Below, one piece after another: positions 34,172-41,670 of a stretch of 64,000 bases of DNA; position 1 is the stretch's first letter, and each line of letters starts with the position of its first letter. The DNA lies in contig JANQLV010000077.1 in NCBI GenBank assembly GCA_028280415.1, positions 62,001-126,000 of the forward strand, read 5' to 3'. Under the pieces are notes generated by a model, which was given only the letters and a program-made list of their open reading frames with translations, searched no databases and had not been told where the DNA came from. This stretch comes from Saprospiraceae bacterium. Lineage in GTDB: Bacteria > Bacteroidota > Bacteroidia > Chitinophagales > Saprospiraceae. The position numbers and the translations under genes were made by a program.

Positions 34172-35329
34172 TTAATAAAAAGTCCGCCCTTCTCTTTTCA
34201 TCTTTCTCAGCAAAGGACTGCATCGATAGCGATCTTCGTGGTATTCATCGTACAACTGATCCATTGCTTCCACACAGTGGTCAATCCCTTTTTCATCTGC
34301 CCATTTGAGTAGCCCCTTGGGATAGTTAACCCCTTTGGTCATAGCCAGATCAATGTCATCACGACTGGCGATATTTAGATGCAGCGCATCGGCTGCTTCA
34401 TTAATCAGCATAACTAAAATACGCCAAAATATCTTTTCTCCCAAGTCCTTGTCCTGATTTGGTACAGGATTTTTGGCATCTTCTGAATAATCGTAATAAC
34501 CACGACCGCTTTTTCTTCCCCAGTATCCTGCTTCGGATAAACGTTTCTGAGTGAAAGCAGGCTTGTATCGAGGGTCAAAATAAAAGGCTTTGAATACCGT
34601 TTCTGTAACGGTATAATTGACATCATTACCGATATAATCCATCAAAGTAAAAGGTCCCATGCGGAAGCCTCCGATTTCGGTCATCACCCAGTCGATTGTG
34701 GCAGGATCAGCAATTCCTTCTTCATAAATACGAAGGGCTTCCCCATAAAAGGGTCGCGCCACCCGATTGACAATGAACCCAGGCGTATCTTTTGTTACTA
34801 CGGTCAGCTTGCCCCAGTTATTAATCAAATCCCGGGAAATGTCGAGCGTAGATTCACTGGTTTGAATGGCAGGGATAATCTCCACTAATTTCATTAAGGG
34901 AGCCGGATTGAAAAAATGTATACCAATTACCCGATCCGGGCGCTTACAGGCAGCTGCGATAGAGGCCATAGAAAGGGAAGAAGTATTTGAAGCCAGGATA
35001 CAATCAGGACTTACGATATCTTCTAATTGGTGAAAAACCTTTTTCTTGATATCCAGATTTTCGATAATAGCTTCGATCACAAGGTCACAATCTGAATAAG
35101 CGGATAGATTATCGACCAGGTAAATTCTTCCAAAAATTGCCTTTGCTTCCGGATCATCAAGGCGTCCCTTTTCCACCAGTCGATTCAATATTTTCTGGAG
35201 TTTTGCAGAAGCTTTATTTAGTGCCTCCGGATTATTATCGTATAAATAAACTTCATGCCCCGCAGTCGCTGCCACTTGTGCAATACCACTTCCCATAGAA
35301 CCACTGCCTATTACACCTATTTTTTTCAT
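34172..35329 (-). CDS. paaH: 3-hydroxyacyl-CoA dehydrogenase, phenylacetate pathway
   Basis: The 385-residue protein has an N-terminal NAD-binding motif (GSGSMGSGIAQV), the catalytic region SNTSSLSMASIA and HFFNPAPLMKLVEI, and a duplicated C-terminal helical domain (GFRMGPFTLMDYIGND; MTKGVNYPKGLLKWAD). In the phenylacetate pathway it oxidises 3-hydroxyadipyl-CoA to 3-oxoadipyl-CoA. It is shorter than enterobacterial PaaH (about 475) but both domains are present. It follows paaG by about 107 bases on the same strand. Confidence 0.9.
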   Translation of the reverse strand: MKKIGVIGSGSMGSGIAQVAATAGHEVYLYDNNPEALNKASAKLQKILNRLVEKGRLDDPEAKAIFGRIYLVDNLSAYSDCDLVIEAIIENLDIKKKVFHQLEDIVSPDCILASNTSSLSMASIAAACKRPDRVIGIHFFNPAPLMKLVEIIPAIQTSESTLDISRDLINNWGKLTVVTKDTPGFIVNRVARPFYGEALRIYEEGIADPATIDWVMTEIGGFRMGPFTLMDYIGNDVNYTVTETVFKAFYFDPRYKPAFTQKRLSEAGYWGRKSGRGYYDYSEDAKNPVPNQDKDLGEKIFWRILVMLINEAADALHLNIASRDDIDLAMTKGVNYPKGLLKWADEKGIDHCVEAMDQLYDEYHEDRYRCSPLLRKMKREGRTFY

Positions 35330-35436
35330 TTTAGTATATTATAAATAAATCAAGCTGCGATTCATTTCTTCTCATTCACCGCAACCTGGGCTGAATAATT
35401 AAGTCGAAAAGTGAAAACCAGTACTGGATAAAGAAA

Positions 35437-36213
35437 TTATCTTCCTTTAAATTCGGGCTTTCTCTTTTCGAGAAAAGCTTTTACGCCTTCCTCATAATCG
35501 TAAGTTTGACCAGCTTCGGTTTGAATAATTCCTTCTTGCTCTAATTGCTGGTCGAGCGTATGATGATAGGATTGATTTAATAAACGCTTAGTCAGGCCGA
35601 GACCTTTAGTTGGCATAGCTGCCAGTTTATTGGCAATTTTTAAAGAGGAAGCTTCAAAATCTTCATCCGAAAAAACCTTGTAAATCATGCCTATTCTTTC
35701 AGCTTCTTCGGCAGAAACTTTATCTCCGAGCATCATTAAGGCACTTGCTTTTTGCATACCGATTAGTCGGGGAAGGAAAAAAGTACCCGCACTGTCCGGA
35801 ATTAAACCGATTTTGCTAAATGCCTGAATGAAAGATGCCGAAGTGGACGCTACGACAATGTCACAAGCCAGTGCAATATTTGCACCTGCGCCGGCGGCTA
35901 CACCGTTAATGGCAGCGATGATTGGTTTTTCTATTTTTCGTAAGCGGCTAATAATTGGATTATAATGCTTGGTCACAATAAATTCTAAGCCAGGGCCTTC
36001 CGGATCAATCGCTTCAGCTAAGTCCTGACCGGCACAAAAAGCTTTTCCATTTCCACTGATATAAATTGCCCGAATGTTATCGTCGGCTGCACACTCGTCA
36101 AGTTTTTTATGAAATTCAAAAGCCATCTCCTGGTTAAAGCTATTATATTTCTCCGGGCGGTTGAGCGTAATTTTAGCCAAATTGCCGGATACTTCAAAAA
36201 GGATTGTAGACAT
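35437..36213 (-). CDS. paaG: 1,2-epoxyphenylacetyl-CoA isomerase
   Basis: The 258-residue crotonase-fold protein has FCAGQDLAEA, INGVAAGAGANIALACD, and the PDSAGTFFLPRLIG motif typical of PaaG, whose Asp shifts the double bond. It converts ring-1,2-epoxyphenylacetyl-CoA to the oxepin form. Position between paaABCD and paaH supports the call. There is a 288-base gap to paaD. Confidence 0.92.
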   Translation of the reverse strand: MSTILFEVSGNLAKITLNRPEKYNSFNQEMAFEFHKKLDECAADDNIRAIYISGNGKAFCAGQDLAEAIDPEGPGLEFIVTKHYNPIISRLRKIEKPIIAAINGVAAGAGANIALACDIVVASTSASFIQAFSKIGLIPDSAGTFFLPRLIGMQKASALMMLGDKVSAEEAERIGMIYKVFSDEDFEASSLKIANKLAAMPTKGLGLTKRLLNQSYHHTLDQQLEQEGIIQTEAGQTYDYEEGVKAFLEKRKPEFKGR

Positions 36214-36501
36214 AGTTTTATTTGGTTTTTAAAAAAGTAAAGGTAACTAAAGCTGGTCGAAGTAAGTAAGTTTATGCTTCTTTATTCATACGGTTTTAGC
36301 AACTAGTATATTCATCACGACATAGTATTCATGATCATAGAGAGGATATTCATTTTATTGAAATTTGACGGGATAAATGAACCTTGTAGAAAGATGGTCA
36401 AAGAATGGAGCATACCACCTCCAGAGAGGCAATTTGTTCTTTACCTGTAATGAAAAAGGGTATTTGAGAAAGCACTAAAGCTTATAGTGCCTTGAAAAAA
36501 C
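36214..36501. other. Gap between paaD and paaG
   Basis: The 288 bases are AT-rich. A 6-bp hairpin (36472-36477 with 36485-36490) just after paaD may end part of the transcripts. I see no gene. Confidence 0.4.
36472..36490 (-). terminator. Weak hairpin after paaD
   Basis: GCACTA/TAGTGC with a 7-base loop is followed on the minus strand by TTTCTC. The stem is short, so readthrough into paaG is likely. Confidence 0.3.
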
Positions 36502-36990
36502 TTAATGGCATTTAAAATAATCAAAGGGCTCCAAACAGCTATTGCATTTATATAAAGACTTACAAGGGGTTGAACCAAACTGACTAACCATATGGGTGTC
36601 TTTGGATTCGCAAAGCGGGCATTCTACCACCCTTTCGGCAGAAAAAAGAAGATTCTTATCGTGGGCACCTTTAACCGGTGGAGCGATTCCGTATTCTTTG
36701 AGCTTCTGGCGGCCGGATTCGCTGAGCCAATCTGTTGTCCAGGCAGGGCTTATAACAGTTGTAACTTTTACCTGGTCGTAGCCAGCGTCCTGAAGTCCGG
36801 CCTTAATATTTACTTCGATCATATCCATTGCCGGACAGCCTGAATAAGTTGGTGTGATGATCACCTCAACCTGATCATTCTCAATATTGATATCTCGAAC
36901 GATCCCCAAATCGAGAATAGAGATCACCGGAATCTCGGGATCAGGGATCGTTTCTAAAATTTTATAGATGTCTTCTTTGCTAATTACCAT
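36502..36990 (-). CDS. paaD: Phenylacetyl-CoA epoxidase maturation protein PaaD
   Basis: The 162-residue protein has an N-terminal DUF59/SufT-like domain (DIYKILETIPDPEIPVISILDLGIV, YSGCPAMDMI) and a C-terminal cysteine cluster (VECPLCESKDTHMVSQFGST, PCKSLYKCNSCLEPFDYF) that should bind zinc or an iron-sulfur cluster. PaaD is needed to mature the PaaABCE monooxygenase. Its start overlaps the end of paaC, indicating coupled translation. Confidence 0.95.
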   Translation of the reverse strand: MVISKEDIYKILETIPDPEIPVISILDLGIVRDINIENDQVEVIITPTYSGCPAMDMIEVNIKAGLQDAGYDQVKVTTVISPAWTTDWLSESGRQKLKEYGIAPPVKGAHDKNLLFSAERVVECPLCESKDTHMVSQFGSTPCKSLYKCNSCLEPFDYFKCH

Positions 36991-37736
36991 TCTTGTCCGG
37001 GATAAGTACGTTGTAAATATTGCATCTCTGCCAGGATAAAGCCGAGGTGTTCAGAGTGTTTACCCTGTTTGCCACCGCTTTGCATCCACCCATCTTGTGG
37101 TTTTTCGAGCGTTGCTATCTTTAAAATTTCATCTACTTTCTCGTTCCAGAAATTCTTAACTTCGGAGAGATCGACACCGATTCCCATTTCTAAAGCTGAG
37201 TTATCGGTTTCGCTGGGTACAAATAGTTCGCTGGTATAGGGCCAAAGATCGTATAATGCGTTTTGCACCTTTTCGTGACTTTCATCCGTACCATCTCCCA
37301 GGCGAATCATCCATTCGGAACTAAAACGCAAATGATAAGTTACCTCTTTTAAAGACTTCTCGGCAATAGCAGCCAAAGTCTCATCCTTACTATTCATGAG
37401 CGCTTTATAAAAAGGATAGTGATAGGCATCAAATAGAAACTGCCGGGCAATCGTAGTTCCAAAATGCCCATTAGGTTGTTCAACCAGTAAAACATTTCTG
37501 TATTCTCTGGCGATTCTAAGATAGGCAAGATCATCTTCGGTTCTGCCCTGACCTTCTACTTCAGCAGCATATTGGAAAAGACTACGAGCCTGACCGATCA
37601 GGTCAAGGGCAATATTGGTTAGGGCGATATCCTGTTCAAGAACTGGCCCATGACCACACCACTCGCTGATGCGACTTCCGAGAATAAGGCTGTTATCAGC
37701 GATCTGCAATATATAATTGAGCAATGTCTGATTCAT
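36984..37736 (-). CDS. paaC: Phenylacetyl-CoA epoxidase subunit PaaC
   Basis: The 250-residue ferritin-like structural subunit has DNSLILGSRISEWCGHGPVLEQDIALTNIALDLIGQARSLF and HLRFSSEWMIRLGDGTDESHEK, both typical of PaaC. It pairs with catalytic PaaA but lacks a full di-iron site in the family. It begins 1 base after paaB and overlaps paaD, so the genes are a tight operon. Confidence 0.95.
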   Translation of the reverse strand: MNQTLLNYILQIADNSLILGSRISEWCGHGPVLEQDIALTNIALDLIGQARSLFQYAAEVEGQGRTEDDLAYLRIAREYRNVLLVEQPNGHFGTTIARQFLFDAYHYPFYKALMNSKDETLAAIAEKSLKEVTYHLRFSSEWMIRLGDGTDESHEKVQNALYDLWPYTSELFVPSETDNSALEMGIGVDLSEVKNFWNEKVDEILKIATLEKPQDGWMQSGGKQGKHSEHLGFILAEMQYLQRTYPGQEW

Positions 37737-37737
37737 A

Positions 37738-38019
37738 TTAAATGTGTTCTAACTCATCTGGTAAATTATAAAAAGTAGGGTGTCGATAGACTTTGTCGTT
37801 AGCCGGATCAAATAAAGAATCGCTTTCATCCGGACTGGAAGCATGAATATATTTGGATTCTACTACCCAAATGCTGATCCCTTCATTACGACGAGTATAG
37901 ACATCCCGGGCATTTTCAATTGCCATTTTTTCATCGGCAGCATGAAGGCTTCCAACGTGCTTGTGGTGTAAGCCCTGCTTACTTCTGATAAATATCTCCC
38001 AAAGAGGCCAATTTTTCAT
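37738..38019 (-). CDS. paaB: Phenylacetyl-CoA epoxidase subunit PaaB
   Basis: The 93-residue subunit has the conserved core PLWEIFIRSKQGLHHKHVGSLHAADEKMAIENARDVYTRR, typical of PaaB, which bridges PaaAC units. It lies between paaA (98 bases upstream) and paaC. Confidence 0.95.
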   Translation of the reverse strand: MKNWPLWEIFIRSKQGLHHKHVGSLHAADEKMAIENARDVYTRRNEGISIWVVESKYIHASSPDESDSLFDPANDKVYRHPTFYNLPDELEHI

Positions 38020-38117
38020 ATGAGTAATGATTTTGTTTGTTTCTCTACCGTGTAGAGCATCAATCTCTAACAGGGTAGAAATAATTATTTGGTTTTAATA
38101 TTTGGTTAGAGCAGAGG

Positions 38118-39074
38118 TCAGGCAACTCTACTGGTTTCTGTCTTACGTTTGCGTTGTTTTTCGGCATAAGCTATTGCCGCATCTTTAACCCATTGCCCTT
38201 CTGCTGCCGCTTTTTTTCGGGCAGCCATTCTTTCGCGGTTACAGGGCCCATTTCCTTTGACTACGTTCCAGAACTCTTCCCAGTCGATTTCGCCAAAATC
38301 GTAATGGCCTCGTTCTTCGTTCCATTTCAAATCCGGATCGGGAAGGGTAATGCCAAGCACTTTCGCTTGACCTACGGTGATATCGACGAACTGTTGTCGC
38401 AATTCGTCATTGCTTTTCCGCTTTATCTTCCATTTCATGGATTGGGCGGAATGCGTAGAATCTTTATCATTCGGACCAAACATCATGAGTGATGGCCACC
38501 ACCAACGGTTAACGGCATCCTGTAACATTGCTTTCTGTTCTTCTGATCCCCGGCTCAGAGTAAGCAGGATTTCGTAACCTTGTCTTTGATGGAAACTTTC
38601 TTCTTTACAGATGCGAACCATTGCCCGGGAATATGGGCCGTAGGATGTTCGGCAAAGCATTACCTGATTCATAATAGCAGCACCATCAACTAACCAGCCA
38701 ATAGCACCGATATCTGCCCAGGTTGTAGAGGGATAATTGAAAATACTGGAATATTTTGCTTTTCCGCTATGGAGCTGATCAATTAAATCTTCCCGCTCTA
38801 CACCCAATGTCTCACAGGCACTATATAAGTACAATCCATGTCCGGCTTCATCTTGAATCTTGGCCAAAAGTGCTACCTTTCTTCTTAAAGAAGGCGCTCT
38901 TGTGATCCAGTTACCCTCCGGGAGCATCCCTACGATTTCGGAATGGGCATGCTGAGAAATTTGACGGATCAATGTTTTTCGATAGGCATCCGGCATCCAG
39001 TCTTTAGGTTCGATTTTGATTTCTGAATCAATTCTTTCTTGAAATTTCTTTTCTAAACTGGTGATATCGACCAT
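38118..39074 (-). CDS. paaA: Phenylacetyl-CoA epoxidase catalytic subunit PaaA
   Basis: The 318-residue ferritin-like oxygenase subunit has the di-iron ligands in [16 protein letters not shown] and [13 protein letters not shown]. With PaaB, PaaC and the reductase PaaE it epoxidises the ring of phenylacetyl-CoA. It is the first gene of the paa operon, 49 bases downstream of a good Bacteroidota promoter. The reductase gene paaE is not in the window. Confidence 0.97.
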   Translation of the reverse strand: MVDITSLEKKFQERIDSEIKIEPKDWMPDAYRKTLIRQISQHAHSEIVGMLPEGNWITRAPSLRRKVALLAKIQDEAGHGLYLYSACETLGVEREDLIDQLHSGKAKYSSIFNYPSTTWADIGAIGWLVDGAAIMNQVMLCRTSYGPYSRAMVRICKEESFHQRQGYEILLTLSRGSEEQKAMLQDAVNRWWWPSLMMFGPNDKDSTHSAQSMKWKIKRKSNDELRQQFVDITVGQAKVLGITLPDPDLKWNEERGHYDFGEIDWEEFWNVVKGNGPCNRERMAARKKAAAEGQWVKDAAIAYAEKQRKRKTETSRVA

Positions 39075-39122
39075 AATGAAATATTTTGCTTAGCCGTGTG
39101 AAATAATACTTGTTAATGCAAA

Positions 39123-39153
39123 CAAAAATAAGGTATAAATCAGTTGTTTCAAA
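39123..39153 (-). promoter_or_regulatory. Promoter of the paa operon
   Basis: On the minus strand TTTG (39153-39150) and TATTTTTG (39130-39123) are separated by 19 bases, an exact Bacteroidota-type promoter. It places transcription start about 40 bases before paaA. Confidence 0.7.
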
Positions 39154-39159
39154 GAAAAA

Positions 39160-39175
39160 ACGAACATTTGTTCGT
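39160..39175. promoter_or_regulatory. Palindrome ACGAACA-TT-TGTTCGT beside the paa promoter
   Basis: A perfect 7-bp inverted repeat with a 2-base centre lies 6 bases upstream of the TTTG element. Such palindromes are typical TetR-type operators, and PaaR-like TetR repressors control paa genes in other bacteria. No regulator gene is nearby. An activator site is equally possible. Confidence 0.55.
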
Positions 39176-39492
39176 ATTGTTCCTGGCTTTTCTGCTTTTT
39201 TGTAAAAATTAAAGGCTTTACTTCATGAAATTGCAGCCTTATAAGCACATTTATTCTGGATTCACTTTGGAAGTACCTTTTGGCAGCATTTCTACGATGA
39301 AGTTTAATTCACCTCATTTCGAGTGGACGATAGCCTTTTGGTTTGGTAATTACTTTGTTAACTTATGATCTCTTTGTGGTAGTGCAATTTTTATAATCGT
39401 TTCCAAAAGTGTATTTTACCCTTAGGTTTAAATAAACTCCTGATAATATTCAGGCCGGGTTTATTGATTTTTATAATAAAAAATAAAAAACT

Positions 39493-40353
39493 ATGCGTTG
39501 GCAAGGACGAGAAGGCAGTAAAAATGTAGAGGATCGTAGAAGAGGTGGTGGAGCAGTGAGAAAAGGAGCAGCCGGGATAGGCATTGGTACGATCATTCTT
39601 GCAATTATTTACATGTTTCTGGGGGAAGACCCTCAGCAGGTACTTAACCAGGCTCAGCAATCGACCACTTATGAGCAGCCTGCCCAGGCGGCCGGCGAGG
39701 ATGATGAACTGACAAAATTTGTAAAGGTAGTGCTGAAAGATACAGAGGAAGTATGGAGCAGAATCTTTCGCGAAAGTTTTGGAAAGGATTATCCGGAACC
39801 AGTCTTAGTCATTTATTCCGGACAGGTTTCTTCGGCTTGTGGTTATGCCAGTTCCGCTACCGGGCCATTCTACTGTCCGGGAGATAGTAAACTTTATATC
39901 GATCTTTCTTTCTATCAGGATTTAAAAAATAAATTCGGGGCACCGGGAGATTTTGCAATGGCTTATGTGGTTGCACACGAAGTAGCACACCATGTACAAA
40001 ATTTAATGGGTATTACGGATTATGTAGATTCTCAACGCCGTAGACTTAGCAAAAAGGAGTTTAATAAACTGTCCGTTCGACTGGAGTTGCAAGCTGATTT
40101 TTTTGCGGGTGTATGGACCCGTTATGCACATGAAATGTTTAATATTTTGGAAAAAGGAGATTTGGAAGAAGCACTGAATGCCGCACATGCTATTGGTGAT
40201 GATCGTCTGCAAAAGCGTTCCCGTGGATATGTAGTACCGGATTCTTTTACGCATGGTACATCAGAGCAACGGATGCGCTGGTTTACCAAAGGAGTAGAAA
40301 CTGGAGATATTGATCAGGGAGATACTTTCCAAATCCCTTATAGTAGTTTATAA
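39493..40353 (+). CDS. Neutral zinc metallopeptidase (YpfJ-like)
   Basis: The 286-residue protein has the family start MRWQGREGSKNVEDRR, one membrane segment (about 28-46), and the zinc motif HEVAHHVQN in its middle. C-terminal motifs DFFAGVWTRYAHE and DDRLQKRSRGYVVPDSFTHGTSEQR also match YpfJ/DUF2342-like predicted metalloproteases. It should sit on the outer face of the inner membrane. Substrate is unknown. It is divergent from paaA and followed by a terminator. Confidence 0.9.
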   Translation: MRWQGREGSKNVEDRRRGGGAVRKGAAGIGIGTIILAIIYMFLGEDPQQVLNQAQQSTTYEQPAQAAGEDDELTKFVKVVLKDTEEVWSRIFRESFGKDYPEPVLVIYSGQVSSACGYASSATGPFYCPGDSKLYIDLSFYQDLKNKFGAPGDFAMAYVVAHEVAHHVQNLMGITDYVDSQRRRLSKKEFNKLSVRLELQADFFAGVWTRYAHEMFNILEKGDLEEALNAAHAIGDDRLQKRSRGYVVPDSFTHGTSEQRMRWFTKGVETGDIDQGDTFQIPYSSL

Positions 40354-40375
40354 TCGGAAGAAAAAAAATAATGGG

Positions 40376-40417
40376 ATGAGGTCTTGGCGTTTTAGTGTCC
40401 AGGACCTCATTTTTTTT
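40376..40417. terminator. Terminator between the metallopeptidase and lipoprotein genes
   Basis: A 12-bp stem with one G-T pair (40376-40387 with 40399-40410) has an 11-base loop and is followed by seven T. A T-rich run also lies on the minus side, so it can serve both convergent genes. Confidence 0.75.
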
Positions 40418-40421
40418 GCCT

Positions 40422-40904
40422 TTAAAAACTAGCTTGGAACTCGCCTTCCGTAACGGTGAAGTCAGGACTCAAATTAATATCTGTGACATCAAAAAACTGT
40501 CCACTGAAAGTTCCTCTTGCTCCGGACGAACTAAGCTCGGTTACGGTGATAGTAGCGGAAGCCGGTCCTAGGGTAGTACCATTTCCCAATGGCAGCAAGA
40601 TGACAACATTGGGCCCTGTGTTATTGTTTGGGTCGAAAGTAAATGTTCCGGGAGCAGTGATTGGATCGATTTGCAAATTGAAATCTAAAGCGGCTACAGA
40701 GGAACTGAGATTTAGAGTGCTATCAAGATAGATACAAAAAGCAAGATCATCTTTCGAATAAGCTGTACCATCTACTTTCCAGGAAGCTCCGCAATTGCCG
40801 TTTAAAGACAAACCATCATCGTCATCGCTATTATTACAAGCAAAGAAAAGACCGGATGTTAAAACTAATATTGGTATGAGAAATTTCAGATTTTTCATGT
40901 TCAA
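40422..40904 (-). CDS. Small lipoprotein of unknown function
   Basis: The 160-residue protein has a lipoprotein signal ending GLFFAC and an acidic stretch after it (NNSDDDDG). The mature part begins GNCGASWKVDGTAY, a pattern common in small secreted Bacteroidota beta-sandwich proteins (DUF6252-like). It ends FTVTEGEFQASF. The ATG at 40898 is an alternative start. Role unknown. Confidence 0.75.
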   Translation of the reverse strand: MNMKNLKFLIPILVLTSGLFFACNNSDDDDGLSLNGNCGASWKVDGTAYSKDDLAFCIYLDSTLNLSSSVAALDFNLQIDPITAPGTFTFDPNNNTGPNVVILLPLGNGTTLGPASATITVTELSSSGARGTFSGQFFDVTDINLSPDFTVTEGEFQASF

Positions 40905-40974
40905 TTTTTTATGATTAAATGATTTAGGTGCCGTAAATATGTAATTCTAAAGGGACTTAATTTTCCCTTCTACG

Positions 40975-41493
40975 CTATTTGTTCCCTATTGCGAAAAGCA
41001 CCCCGGCATTGATCACTAATTGGTCAAAATCACCGAGGACATATTTGAGTTCGGCTACTCCGGATAGGGATTCCGAAAATTTTAATTCACCACCTGCACC
41101 GATATTTAATCCGACTTCAGTGGAAGTATTAGAACCATCAAAACCAGGAAACCCTGTATCAAAATCTACTGTTACTCCGGCGATGTTCAGACCAGCTAAA
41201 GGATAGAAGTTGAAATTATCAGTGCTGGAAAGAATATAATGTGCGTCGAAATTCAAGGTCCATAAATTAAGATCAACACCAGGTGCATCTTCTCCGGTTA
41301 AGTAATAAGTAAAAGAGCCTGCGCCTTCCCAGACTTCAGTGAAGCCATGTTGTGCTTTTGCCGTAATACCTATGTTGGATATTTCTGTTCCGAAAGCAAG
41401 TCCGGCTCCAATTTTAGTTTGAGCATTTAAAGATTGAACTAGAAAAAATGCAGCAATGAAAAGAGGGAGAATTGAAAAAAGTTTGTTTGTCAT
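40975..41493 (-). CDS. Small outer-membrane beta-barrel protein
   Basis: From the ATG at 41493 (MTNKLFSILPLF) the protein is 172 residues, with a signal peptide ending LNAQ; the upstream part of the frame (to 41631) looks non-coding. The mature sequence is strand-rich (AGLAFGTEISNIGITAKAQHGF, GVAELKYVLGDFDQLVINAGVLFAIG), typical of eight-stranded outer-membrane barrels. Two CCCA-NN-TGGG sites lie upstream. Confidence 0.75.
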   Translation of the reverse strand: MTNKLFSILPLFIAAFFLVQSLNAQTKIGAGLAFGTEISNIGITAKAQHGFTEVWEGAGSFTYYLTGEDAPGVDLNLWTLNFDAHYILSSTDNFNFYPLAGLNIAGVTVDFDTGFPGFDGSNTSTEVGLNIGAGGELKFSESLSGVAELKYVLGDFDQLVINAGVLFAIGNK

Positions 41494-41549
41494 AATTTGG
41501 CTTTTTAGTTTTCTACAAAGGTATTGATAGTGAAAAATGGAAGGTATCG

Positions 41550-41559
41550 CCCAGATGGG
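41550..41559. promoter_or_regulatory. CCCA-GA-TGGG palindrome, site 1
   Basis: CCCA and TGGG arms with a 2-base centre lie 57 bases upstream of the small outer-membrane protein gene start at 41493. The same arms occur at 41657-41666 and 45704-45713. The NarL/LuxR-type regulator encoded nearby could bind them. Confidence 0.4.
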
Positions 41560-41656
41560 GTAAAATGGAAGACAGGTATTTGACCTCCTGATTAGCAGAG
41601 ATAAGCAGGGAAGAAAATAATGGGGAAGCAATTAGTTTATCTGGAAAAAAGAATAC

Positions 41657-41666
41657 CCCATTTGGG
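41657..41666. promoter_or_regulatory. CCCA-TT-TGGG palindrome, site 2
   Basis: Second copy of the motif (extended C-CCCA-TT-TGGG-A, 41656-41667), about 164 bases upstream of the outer-membrane protein gene and just after the stop of the propeller kinase gene. Confidence 0.4.
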
Positions 41667-41670
41667 AAAC

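Larger units (their letters stand above)
39075..39492. other. Divergent intergenic region between paaA and the metallopeptidase gene
   Basis: It holds the paaA promoter and palindrome. A 47-codon frame on the plus strand (39225-39368, MKLQPYKHIY start) has no support as a gene. Nothing else is recognised. Confidence 0.5.

Noticed and set aside
39225-39368. 47-codon frame upstream of the metallopeptidase gene
   Set aside because: No motif, signal or ribosome-binding evidence, and it lies in a region explained by the paa promoter.
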